DNA from: an uncultured Ruthenibacterium sp.
GTDB lineage: Bacteria; Bacillota; Clostridia; Oscillospirales; Ruminococcaceae
DNA: 26,847 nt
Direction of reading: 5' to 3'
Assembly: GCA_910587145.1 (NCBI GenBank)
Contig: CAJUMH010000035.1
Coordinates: 1 to 26,847 of the forward strand
The stretch's first letter is position 1. Each line of letters begins with the position of its first letter. The notes under the pieces were generated by a model. It was not told the origin of the DNA and did not search any database. It worked only from the letters and a program-made list of their open reading frames with translations. This document shows, piece by piece, positions 8,175 to 14,844 of this stretch. Position numbers and translations under genes: made by a program.

Positions 8175-9191
8175 ATGCAATACAGAGCATTGGGCAAAAC
8201 CGGGCTGCGGGTGTCGGCGGTGGGCTTCGGCGGTATCCCCATCCAGCGTATCGACGCGGCGGGCACGCGCGTTCTGATGGAGCTGCTTGCCGAAAAGGGC
8301 GTCAATTTCATCGATACCGCGCGCGGCTACACCGTGTCGGAAAGCTATCTGGGCGAGGCGCTCTCGGGCGGGCTGCGCGAGCGCTTTTTTCTCGCCACCA
8401 AGTCTATGGCGCGCGACCGCGAGAGCATGGCGCGCGATATTGAGACAAGCCTTTGCCAGCTGAAGACAGATCACATCGATCTCTATCAGCTGCACAATAT
8501 CAAAACGGATGCGGATTTCGAGCTTGCCTTTTCCGAGCGCGGCGCAGTGACGGCGATAGAAGACGCCATGCGCGCGGGCAGGGTGCGGCACCTCGGCGCC
8601 TCGGCGCATTCGGCAAAGAGCTTTGAACGCCTGCTGGGCTATCCGCAGATCGAAACAATCATGTTCCCTTATAATATCGTCGAAAATCAGGGCGAGGCGC
8701 TGATGGCGCGCGCGGCCGCGCAGGGCGTGGGCGTCATCGCGATGAAGCCGCTTGCAGGCGGCAATATCACCGACGGTACGCTGGCGCTGCGGTACATTTT
8801 GCAAAACCCGAACTGTGCGGTGGCCATCCCCGGTATGGCGTCGCCGGACGAGGCGGCCGCCAATGTGGCCGCGGCCGAGATCGAGGGCCCGCTCACGCCG
8901 GAGGAGCTGGCCGCCTGCGAGGCGATCCGCACAGAGCTTTCGGGCAGTTTCTGCCGCCGCTGCGGCTACTGCGCGCCCTGCACGGCGGGCATTGACATTC
9001 CCTCCGTGTTTGTGCTGGAAAACTATGTAAAGCACTACGATCTTGCCGATTGGGCACGGGCGCGGTACGAGGCAGCGCCCGTTAAGGCCTCGGCCTGTGT
9101 GGGCTGCGGCCTGTGCGAAGCCCGCTGTCCGTATGAGCTGCCCATCCGTGAAAAGCTGCGTGCGGCGGCGCGCACGTTTGGCGAAAGGTAA
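8175..9191 (+). CDS. Aldo/keto reductase with two C-terminal 4Fe-4S motifs
   Basis: This 338-residue protein has an N-terminal TIM-barrel reductase. The catalytic tetrad can be placed at D47, Y52, K76 and H107 (in FIDTARGY, ATKS and YQLHN). NADPH-binding segments MKPLAGG and AIPGM lie near 190-221. The C-terminal third adds Cys clusters: C260-x2-C263-x2-C266-x2-C269 followed by GIDIP, then C308-x2-C311-x2-C314-x3-C318-P. This fusion is common in anaerobes and suggests electron transfer through ferredoxin-type clusters; the substrate is not known. AGGAGG lies about 6 nt before the ATG at 8175. The frame extends upstream into repeats with no ribosome binding site. RuvX follows 68 nt downstream. 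Confidence 0.92.
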   Translation: MQYRALGKTGLRVSAVGFGGIPIQRIDAAGTRVLMELLAEKGVNFIDTARGYTVSESYLGEALSGGLRERFFLATKSMARDRESMARDIETSLCQLKTDHIDLYQLHNIKTDADFELAFSERGAVTAIEDAMRAGRVRHLGASAHSAKSFERLLGYPQIETIMFPYNIVENQGEALMARAAAQGVGVIAMKPLAGGNITDGTLALRYILQNPNCAVAIPGMASPDEAAANVAAAEIEGPLTPEELAACEAIRTELSGSFCRRCGYCAPCTAGIDIPSVFVLENYVKHYDLADWARARYEAAPVKASACVGCGLCEARCPYELPIREKLRAAARTFGER

Positions 9192-9259
9192 AAGCCCGCC
9201 CGCCGGCGTATATGCAGAGTTTTGATTTTCAGAATCCGAAAAGGAAAGGAGACCTTCTC

Positions 9260-9682
9260 ATGAAGATCCTGGCCGTGGATTACGGCGATGCGCGGACGGG
9301 GCTTGCCGCGTGCGACCCAACGGAGCTTCTGGCCAGCCCCATCGGCGTGATCAAAGAAAAAAGCCTTGCGAAAACTGCCGAACAGATTGTTCTCGCCAGC
9401 CAAAAGCATGCGGTGGGCATGATCGTGATCGGCCTGCCGAAAAATATGGACGGCACCGAGGGCGCCCGCGCCCAAAAAAGCTGCCGGCTGGCCGAAACGC
9501 TGCGCGCCGTCGTTTCCATTCCCGTAGAGCTGTGGGACGAGCGCCAAACGACGATCAGCGCGGCGAACATCCTTTCGGAAAACGGAACCTATGGCAAAAA
9601 GCGCAAGGACGTACTGGATGCCGTGGCCGCCACGGTGATTTTGGAAAGCTATCTTGCCTACCGCAAAAACACAGGCCGGTAA
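9260..9682 (+). CDS. ruvX: RuvX/YqgF family putative Holliday junction resolvase
   Basis: This 140-residue protein has an RNase H-like fold. It begins MKILAVDYGDARTGLA, where D7 is the first metal ligand. GLPKNMDGTEG is the family signature, followed by WDERQTT and a C-terminal DAVAATVIL that carries another acidic ligand. Members act in 16S pre-rRNA 5' end processing and/or on branched DNA in the cytoplasm. AAGGAG precedes the ATG by about 9 nt. The gene lies between an aldo/keto reductase and a thioesterase and not in the usual alaS-ruvX-yrzB block, so no operon partner informs its role. Confidence 0.94.
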   Translation: MKILAVDYGDARTGLAACDPTELLASPIGVIKEKSLAKTAEQIVLASQKHAVGMIVIGLPKNMDGTEGARAQKSCRLAETLRAVVSIPVELWDERQTTISAANILSENGTYGKKRKDVLDAVAATVILESYLAYRKNTGR

Positions 9683-9693
9683 CAAAGCGGCCG

Positions 9694-9767
9694 CACCGGG
9701 CGGCAAGGCGCGGCGGGGGACGGCTGTGCTGAGTTTTGCCGGAATGCAGCCGCCGGCCCGGTGTTTT
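9694..9767 (+). terminator. Possible terminator after ruvX
   Basis: CACCGGG (9694-9700) pairs with CCCGGTG (9757-9763), and an inner GGCAA/TTGCC pair (9702-9706 with 9736-9740) lies inside. A short TTTT follows. The loop is long, so support is moderate. Confidence 0.4.
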
Positions 9768-9804
9768 AAAAGCATTCTACAGAAAAGAGTTGACAAATAG
9801 TATT

Positions 9805-10533
9805 ATGCGTATTAATTCATACGCGGAGGAATTTGTTGTGGCCGAATATGAATGCGATGCGGCGGGATGTATGACGCCCGGCGCGATTCTGCGCCGTGCG
9901 CAGCAAATCGCGACCGATCAGTGCACCCGGCTGGGCCTGACGGAAGACGTTTATCGCCGCACGCATACGGCCTTTCTGCTGGCCAAAATGGCGATGGAGA
10001 TGCGCACACCTGTTCGCGTGGGCCAAAAAATAAAGATCGAAACGCATCCCTGCGCAGCGCAGCGCGCGGTATACCTGCGCCATACGGCCTTGTACGGAAC
10101 AGACGGCGCCGTGCTGTGCGATATCGACAGCCGCTGGGTGCTGGTGGACACCGAGACAAAGCGCATTCTGCGCCGCGTGCCGGAGGGGCTGCCCTTGCCG
10201 TTTACCGTTCAGGCGGTGCCGCAGCTGGACCACACCCTGCTGAAGGGCGCGGCACAGCCCGACGGCGTGGAAACCGCCGGCTATACTCGCTGTGATAAAA
10301 ATAGACATCTCAACAATACGTTTTATGCCGACATCGTCTGCGACCACGTGCCGCTGGCGCAAATGACGGCACAGACACCGGTGCGGCTGGCCATCGTCTA
10401 CCACAGCGAGGTGCCGATGGGCATGGACTTTACGCTGCTGCGTGCGCAAACCGCGGAAAACCGCTGGTATTTTTGCGGTGCGGGCGACGAAAAAAAGCAC
10501 TTTGAGGCCGATCTGACGCTGGGGATGCTCTAA
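9805..10533 (+). CDS. Acyl-ACP thioesterase (FatA/FatB-like, double hot-dog)
   Basis: This protein of about 242 residues would release fatty acids from acyl carrier protein in the cytoplasm. The first hot-dog domain opens with EEFVVAEYECDAAGCM, matching the family start EF-x-V-xx-YECD-xx-G. The second contains CDKNRHLNNTFYADIV, the conserved N-x-H-x-NN motif with the catalytic region. The start is uncertain. The ATG at 9805 keeps the full first strand but has no ribosome binding site. A GTG at 9838 has GGAGG 8 nt upstream, and TTGACA (9790) with TATTAT (9801) lies right before it. I keep 9805 on homology grounds; 9838 is the alternative. It ends at a convergent spacer facing the HPr gene. Confidence 0.8.
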   Translation: MRINSYAEEFVVAEYECDAAGCMTPGAILRRAQQIATDQCTRLGLTEDVYRRTHTAFLLAKMAMEMRTPVRVGQKIKIETHPCAAQRAVYLRHTALYGTDGAVLCDIDSRWVLVDTETKRILRRVPEGLPLPFTVQAVPQLDHTLLKGAAQPDGVETAGYTRCDKNRHLNNTFYADIVCDHVPLAQMTAQTPVRLAIVYHSEVPMGMDFTLLRAQTAENRWYFCGAGDEKKHFEADLTLGML

Positions 10534-10752
10534 GCGGTTTTTGCGAATCAGAGAACAGAGCTGCATGCTCATCGTCATCGCACGCTTGAAATCGGCATCG
10601 TATTGTGATATCTCTAACGACGGAAACGATAACAACATAACAACGATTTCGGAAGTTGTGGTTATGAAGTACGAGGAAAGCGATGCCATTGATACAAAGT
10701 GGGTCATCGCCCGACAGGAGCCGCCAGGGGCTTTAGGGCAAAAGCTGCAAAC
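10534..10752. other. Lower-GC spacer with no gene I can support
   Basis: This is the left part of the 342-bp gap between the convergent thioesterase and HPr genes. It is clearly more A/T-rich than its surroundings. Frames are open on both strands: about 112 codons on plus and about 60 codons past the thioesterase end on minus. Neither has a ribosome binding site or a recognisable motif. It may be a decayed insertion or an RNA-coding stretch. Confidence 0.4.
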
Positions 10753-10801
10753 AAAAAAGACGCGCAAAACAGCCCAAAAGACTGCTCTGTTCGTCTTTTT
10801 T
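10753..10801. terminator. Bidirectional terminator between thioesterase and HPr genes
   Basis: AAAAAAGACG (10753-10762) pairs perfectly with CGTCTTTTTT (10792-10801), and an inner AACAG/CTGTT pair lies between them. The flanking A and T runs allow it to act in both directions, as suits convergent genes. Confidence 0.75.
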
Positions 10802-10875
10802 GCGGTGCGTCCCTCTATGAACGGCTTGCCGCAGCTGCTCTGTATCCGGCAGGGAAAAATGCGGCAGGAGGTCTG

Positions 10876-11133
10876 TTAAAAATTCTCCTTAAAAAAGAAC
10901 TGCAGCTCTTCGGCAACAGCTTGCTCGTTTTCCCCTGTAACCTCCACCGTCACCGTTTCGCCGCACTTGGCGGCGAGCGCCATCACACTGAGGATCCTTT
11001 TTGCGTTTGCGCTGCGCCCGCCGCAGCGCAGCATCACCTCGCAGGGCACCTCGCTCAGGCGTTTTACCATCATACCGGCCGGGCGCATATGCAGCCCCAT
11101 GGGGTTTTTCAGCGTGTAATCAAAGCCTGTCAT
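10876..11133 (-). CDS. HPr-family phosphocarrier protein with Arg at position 46
   Basis: This 85-residue protein is full HPr length. The phosphoryl-accepting histidine is H15 in PMGLH15MRPAGM, so PEP-dependent phosphorylation by enzyme I looks possible. At the regulatory site, where HPr kinase phosphorylates Ser46 for catabolite repression, the sequence reads A44-K45-R46-I47-L48-S49, so Ser46 is Arg. This suggests a paralogue outside the HPrK/CcpA circuit; a shift of the site to S49 cannot be excluded. The ATG at 11133 has AAAGGAG about 8 nt upstream, and a strong promoter lies about 50 bp upstream. No PTS enzyme gene is adjacent. Confidence 0.9.
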   Translation of the reverse strand: MTGFDYTLKNPMGLHMRPAGMMVKRLSEVPCEVMLRCGGRSANAKRILSVMALAAKCGETVTVEVTGENEQAVAEELQFFFKENF

Positions 11134-11178
11134 ACCGATCCGCTCCTTTCCGTGCCTTGCTCAAAGCTTCCTATCTTT

Positions 11179-11207
11179 ATTATAGTACGCAGGAATCCTT
11201 TCGGCAA
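11179..11207 (-). promoter_or_regulatory. Sigma-A promoter of the HPr-like gene
   Basis: On the minus strand, TTGCCG (11202-11207) is 17 bp from a perfect TATAAT (11179-11184), about 45 bp before the ATG. Its -35 box is inside the first copy of a 23-bp tandem repeat. Confidence 0.75.
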
Positions 11208-11243
11208 GAAGGAAAATCGCTATTCGGCAAGACGGAATATCGG
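11200..11243 (-). repeat. Tandem direct repeat over the HPr promoter -35 region
   Basis: Plus-strand 11200-11220 and 11223-11243 match at 18 of 21 positions, both starting TTCGGCAAGA, with a period of 23 bp. The copies cover the -35 box and the DNA directly upstream, a typical place for a pair of activator or repressor subunits. Confidence 0.6.
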
Positions 11244-11263
11244 CTTTGCATGACGCCCGCTGT

Positions 11264-11776
11264 TTACCCCGCTGCCAGCGCCAGCCGCAGCTGCTTTTTT
11301 GCGCGGTACAGCTGCGTGTGCACGGTTTTGGGCATGCGGCCCAGCCGCGCGGCAATGGCCTCCACCGGAAGCTCGCGTTCAAAGTACAGCATACATACCG
11401 CGCGGTACGGCTCGGCCAGCGCCTCGATCGTCTCTTTTGCGCGCCCAGCCTCATCGCGCAGCTCGCAGATGGATTCCGGCGTGGGCACCGTGTGCGCCTC
11501 GGCCCGTGCCGCGGCGGTATCGTCGGGCGTTTCGGCAGCGCTCACGCGCCGGCTGTACGCACTTTTCAGGTGATCCTTCGCCTTATTCATTGCAATGCGG
11601 CACAGCCATGGCCGGCGCGCCTCCTCGGGGCAATCGTCCGCGTGCAGCCAAGCGGCGAGGAATGTCTCCTGTGTCAGATCCTGCGCAAGATGATGGTCGT
11701 GTACCATCTGCCGGCATACAGTGTATACCAGCCGCTCATATTGCCGTACCACCGCTTCAAACGCCTGCTCTGTCAT
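11264..11776 (-). CDS. ECF-type sigma-70 factor
   Basis: This 170-residue protein has sigma region 2 at about 10-80 (YERLVYTVCRQMV, then AQDLTQETFLAAW and PWLCRIAMNKAKD). A linker follows, then region 4 at about 115-165 (AEPYRAVCMLYFERELPVE, AARLGRMPKTVHTQLYRAKK). It would direct RNA polymerase to a small stress regulon. The ATG at 11776 has AGGAGG about 9 nt upstream; longer in-frame starts run into GC-rich non-coding sequence. No anti-sigma gene follows, because the next gene is the HPr-like gene with its own promoter. The regulator is therefore unlinked, or control is transcriptional. A divergent MFS permease lies 456 bp away. Confidence 0.92.
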   Translation of the reverse strand: MTEQAFEAVVRQYERLVYTVCRQMVHDHHLAQDLTQETFLAAWLHADDCPEEARRPWLCRIAMNKAKDHLKSAYSRRVSAAETPDDTAAARAEAHTVPTPESICELRDEAGRAKETIEALAEPYRAVCMLYFERELPVEAIAARLGRMPKTVHTQLYRAKKQLRLALAAG

Positions 11777-12028
11777 CGAAAACGCCCTCCTATATCCTTT
11801 CTTTTTGGCTGCTTTTATGATAAAACACCATTCTGAAAAGGAGCGGGGGGAATTTCTAAAAAAATTCTGAAGATTTTCGGTGGTTTCGTTTCGTTTTTGC
11901 TGCGCGCAGCCGCGCCGGCCGCACCCTCCGCCGCCTTTTGCCCTCGGCGCGGGACACCGTGTGCCGGGCGCTTGCCCTCGATCCCGGGGCTGTCTGCGGC
12001 AGGGCACGGAACTCTTTGCAAAAAACGC
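11777..12028. other. Intergenic, GC-rich, no gene seen
   Basis: This is the sigma-side part of the 456-bp gap between the divergent ECF sigma and MFS genes. Frames are open on the minus strand but encode Arg/Ala/Pro-rich translations with no ribosome binding site. The motif TTCTGAA occurs twice (near 11830 and 11866). No clear sigma-A promoter for the sigma gene was found, which would fit ECF autoregulation but does not show it. Confidence 0.4.
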
Positions 12029-12057
12029 TTGTGGTTTTGCAGCCAAAATGGTACACT
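12029..12057 (+). promoter_or_regulatory. Probable promoter of the MFS permease gene
   Basis: TTGTGG (12029-12034), 17 bp, TACACT (12052-12057). Transcription would start near 12064, just before a 14-bp inverted repeat, with a leader of about 170 nt. Confidence 0.5.
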
Positions 12058-12073
12058 GAAAACAGAATATTTG

Positions 12074-12110
12074 TTTTTTCGCAAAGCTTCCGATCCGCTT
12101 TGCGAAAAAA
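12074..12110. repeat. Perfect 14-bp inverted repeat in the MFS leader
   Basis: TTTTTTCGCAAAGC (12074-12087) and its exact complement (12097-12110) flank a 9-nt loop, TTCCGATCC. The loop sequence recurs nearly intact 35 nt later (CTCCGATCC). The right arm is followed by CG, not T's, so it is not a standard terminator. It could be a leader hairpin or an operator. Confidence 0.7.
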
Positions 12111-12232
12111 CGATGCATCCGAAAGGCTCCGATCCGCCTTCAAGATGCGAGCGGCCGAAAAGGCCTGCAGGGAAATCGGCCGGAAAAATTGGCCGAGCCG
12201 ACCGGCAGAAACGATCAAAAGTGAGGTGTGCC

Positions 12233-13588
12233 ATGCTGAAGAAGTATACCAAAGAGGAAAAAAGCTGGATGATGTACGATTGGGCCAACAGCGCTCACTC
12301 CGTAATCGTTGTTACGCTGCTGCCGATCTTCTTCTCGTCGGTGGCGGGCTTTATGCGCAATACAACGTCGGCCATGAGCATCTGGGGCTATGTCACCAGC
12401 ATCGCGATGCTTATTTCCGCGCTGCTTGCGCCGGTGCTGGGCGCGCTGGGCGATTTTGAGGGCATGCGCAAAAAGCTGTTTTTCCTGTTTCTCTCTGTCG
12501 GCGTGCTGGCCTGCGCGGGGCTTGCCGTTACGCCGCTGACAGGCTTTGCCGAAAACACCGGCGTCGCCGAAGCCGTCGGCACGGCCGTTCTCATCCTGTA
12601 TGTCATCAGCCAGATTGGCTTTTCCGGTTCGGCACTGTATTACGATAGCTTTCTGCCGGACGTTACCACCGAGGAACGCATGGACAGTGTCTCCACCATG
12701 GGCTATGGCCTCGGCTACATCGGCGGCTCAACAATTCCGCTGCTGATCTTTCTTGTGATGAACGCCGTGGGCGTGCCGATGCTGTACTGCCTGTCGTTCA
12801 TCTTCGGCTTTACGGCGCTGTGGTGGGCCGGGTTCAGCTGGCCGCTTTTAAAAAACGTGGAGCAAAAAAGCGGCCAGCCGCGCGTAAAGGGCGCGGTGCG
12901 CGAAACGCTGCGGGGCCTGTGGGCCACCCTGAAGGATCTTGCGCGCCACAAGGCTGTTTTTGTATTTATGATCGCCTATTTCTTTTACATCGACGGCGTG
13001 GGCACTATCATCCACATGAGCACCTCCTACGGTTCGCAGCTGGGCCTTGGCAACACCGAAATGATGCTGGCGCTGCTGGTGGTGCAGATTTTGGGGCTGC
13101 CGTTCTGCCTGCTGTATATCAAGCTGGCCGACAAATTTGGCGCGCGCGCGATGGTGGGCGTGGGCATCTGCGTTTATATGGGTGTTTGCGTATTCGGCTT
13201 TTTCGTGCGCGAAACGTGGCAATTCTGGGTGCTGGCCATCATGGTCGCCACCAGCCAGGGCGGCATTCAGGCACTCTCGCGCAGCATGTTTGGCAAAATG
13301 CTGCCGGATAAAGCGCGCTCGGGCGAGTACTTTGGCTTTTTTGATATCTTTGGCAAATTCTCCTCTGTGATGGGCCCGGCGCTGATGGGCATGGTAACGC
13401 AGCTGGTTACCGTGCTGCTGCTGAACCGTCAGGGCCTGACAGCCGAAACCGCGCCGGCCGCCGTGCTGGCCGCCGCCCAGCAGGAGGCCTCGCCGTGGGG
13501 CGTGCTGTCTGTGCTGCTCATCTTTTTGGTGGGCGCGGCGCTGTACTTTGGGGTACTGCCGCGCATGATAAAGCGGGAAGAACCATAA
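12233..13588 (+). CDS. MFS transporter, UMF1 (Atg22-like) family
   Basis: This 451-residue protein has about 12 membrane helices. The N-terminus KEEKSWMMYDWANSAHSVI carries the UMF1 signature YDWANSA ahead of helix 1. Later landmarks are SGSALYYDSFLPDV, a cytoplasmic loop near 205-235, and SQGGIQALSRSMFGKMLP near 340-360, also typical of the family. Members are thought to be effluxers of small metabolites such as amino acids or peptides; the substrate cannot be read here. The ATG at 12233 has GAGGTG 5 nt upstream. It is a single gene with its own promoter and a hairpin leader, divergent from the ECF sigma gene. Confidence 0.9.
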   Translation: MLKKYTKEEKSWMMYDWANSAHSVIVVTLLPIFFSSVAGFMRNTTSAMSIWGYVTSIAMLISALLAPVLGALGDFEGMRKKLFFLFLSVGVLACAGLAVTPLTGFAENTGVAEAVGTAVLILYVISQIGFSGSALYYDSFLPDVTTEERMDSVSTMGYGLGYIGGSTIPLLIFLVMNAVGVPMLYCLSFIFGFTALWWAGFSWPLLKNVEQKSGQPRVKGAVRETLRGLWATLKDLARHKAVFVFMIAYFFYIDGVGTIIHMSTSYGSQLGLGNTEMMLALLVVQILGLPFCLLYIKLADKFGARAMVGVGICVYMGVCVFGFFVRETWQFWVLAIMVATSQGGIQALSRSMFGKMLPDKARSGEYFGFFDIFGKFSSVMGPALMGMVTQLVTVLLLNRQGLTAETAPAAVLAAAQQEASPWGVLSVLLIFLVGAALYFGVLPRMIKREEP

Positions 13589-13668
13589 AAGCAGCCGCGC
13601 TGCCGAAAAACCAGATGCAGAGAGGATCCACGCAGGATCCGAAAAGCAGGTAAAGGGGAACCCTCTCT

Positions 13669-13716
13669 TTTTTTGAAAGAGAAGAAATTTTTTGAAACTT
13701 TTGACATTTTTTGAAA
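13669..13716 (+). repeat. Three exact copies of TTTTTTGAAA at 19-bp intervals
   Basis: Copies start at 13669, 13688 and 13707. The last runs into the AAAAGGAG ribosome binding site of the phospholipase-like gene. Upstream, GGATCC-ACGCA-GGATCC (13624-13640) repeats a palindrome. The 140-bp gap has no clear promoter; the repeat might be a dispersed intergenic element. Confidence 0.55.
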
Positions 13717-13728
13717 AGGAGCGCCACC

Positions 13729-14637
13729 ATGCCGGAGGCCTACACACATATTCGCATCGCACACGCCGCGCGGGTACAAAGCGAGATCGGCGTACCCAGT
13801 ATCCCCGCCTATGAGATGGGCGCGAACGGCCCCGACCCGCTGTTTGCGTATCGGGTGTTTTCCTCCGCACGCCCCTATCCGCTGCCGGAGCTGGGCAGCC
13901 GTATCCACAGGGAGCAGTGCGGGCGCTTTCTGCGCACCATGATCTTTGCCGCCGTTACCGCGGCGCAGCGCAGCTATGTGCTGGGCTTTTTAACGCACTA
14001 TGCGGCGGATGCCATTCTGCACCCTTATGTTTCGTTCCAGTGCGGCGCGGGAGGACAGTTCAGCGGCCCCGAGGGGCACGGCTTCTGCGAGGTGGCGATG
14101 GATACGCTGTTTTATCGGCAGGATCACGGCAAAGGCGCCGTTCCGGCAAACGCCGTTGTGCCGAAGCTGGCGCCGCAGGAGCTTGCCGAGATCGTGCAGC
14201 TGCTGCACGAAGCGATCCTGCGCGTTTTTGAGGCGGATATTCCGCACGAGGCACTGGCGGATTGCTTTCACGATTTTTATATGCTGCACCGGATCTTCTG
14301 TTCGCCGCACGGCGGCAAGCGGATTCTGGTGCGCTGGGCAGAACGGCTTGTGCTGCGCCGTCCGGGCTGGGGCCTCTCGCACATGACGCCCGCGCCGCTG
14401 CCCAAGGACGGCTTCGCCTCGCGCTGGGAAAACCCGTTCACACACATTTGGCGCGATGCCGGCCCCGGGCAGCTTTGCGAGGAGGCGGCATGGCTTGCGG
14501 CAGGATATTTAAGGGCCGCCGCCGCGTATTGGGAGGGCTGCAGCATCCGCGAATCGCTCGCCATGGCCATCGGCGACCGCAGCTATGCCACGGGCCTGCT
14601 CAGCGAGCCGGCGCCGGCCGCGGCCGCGGCTCCCTAA
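13729..14637 (+). CDS. Zinc-dependent phospholipase C / S1-P1 nuclease-like protein
   Basis: This 302-residue protein resembles the all-helical zinc-dependent phospholipase C family (PF00882 type). Histidines and acids suited to zinc binding appear in YTHIRIAHAA near the N-terminus, GANGPDPLF at 31-39, FLTHYAADAILHPY near 91-104, GHGFCEVAMD near 117-126 and CFHDFYMLHRIF near 180-191. There is no signal peptide, unlike secreted clostridial toxins of this fold, so a cytoplasmic housekeeping role is more likely. AAAAGGAG lies about 8 nt before the ATG at 13729. It is a single gene ending at a strong terminator. The family call is sound; the reaction is not established. Confidence 0.78.
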   Translation: MPEAYTHIRIAHAARVQSEIGVPSIPAYEMGANGPDPLFAYRVFSSARPYPLPELGSRIHREQCGRFLRTMIFAAVTAAQRSYVLGFLTHYAADAILHPYVSFQCGAGGQFSGPEGHGFCEVAMDTLFYRQDHGKGAVPANAVVPKLAPQELAEIVQLLHEAILRVFEADIPHEALADCFHDFYMLHRIFCSPHGGKRILVRWAERLVLRRPGWGLSHMTPAPLPKDGFASRWENPFTHIWRDAGPGQLCEEAAWLAAGYLRAAAAYWEGCSIRESLAMAIGDRSYATGLLSEPAPAAAAAP

Positions 14638-14700
14638 AATGAAAATTGCGCAGCCGAGAGAGATCAATACGCCTTCGGCGTGATTTCTGCTGACATTCCA

Positions 14701-14746
14701 AAAACTCCCGGGCGGTGCTTTGCCATGCGCCGCCCGGGAGTTTTTT
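14701..14746 (+). terminator. Terminator after the phospholipase-like gene
   Basis: A 15-bp stem pairs 14701-14715 (AAAACTCCCGGGCGG) with 14730-14744, followed by T's to 14746. The left-side A-run gives it some activity in the reverse direction too. Confidence 0.85.
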
Positions 14747-14760
14747 GGCGAGGACGTTAT

Positions 14761-14789
14761 TTGACAAAACCCGACAGGTATGTTAAACT
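14761..14789 (+). promoter_or_regulatory. Sigma-A promoter of the MATE-marR operon
   Basis: A perfect TTGACA (14761-14766), 17 bp, TAAACT (14784-14789). The leader to the ATG at 14845 is about 50 nt and contains repeated AAACTGTTG boxes. Confidence 0.75.
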
Positions 14790-14826
14790 GATTGTGGCAT
14801 ATGAAACTGTTGTATTTAAAACTGTT
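14785..14826 (+). repeat. Triple AAACTG(T/A)TTG-type box in the MATE-marR leader
   Basis: AAACTGATTG starts in the -10 box at 14785; AAACTGTTG follows at 14804 and again at 14818. Repeated boxes over the start of an operon that encodes a MarR protein are a plausible autorepressor site. The boxes are direct rather than palindromic, which is unusual for MarR. Confidence 0.45.
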
Positions 14827-14844
14827 GAAACGGGAGGAGCTCGC

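Noticed and set aside
10541..10879. A 112-codon plus-strand frame after the thioesterase
   Set aside because: It has no ribosome binding site or motif, and its last third runs through a bidirectional terminator and into the HPr gene end.
11815..12288. Minus-strand frames upstream of the ECF sigma gene
   Set aside because: Composition is Arg/Ala/Pro/Phe-mixed with no domain; they run through the 14-bp inverted repeat and lack ribosome binding sites.
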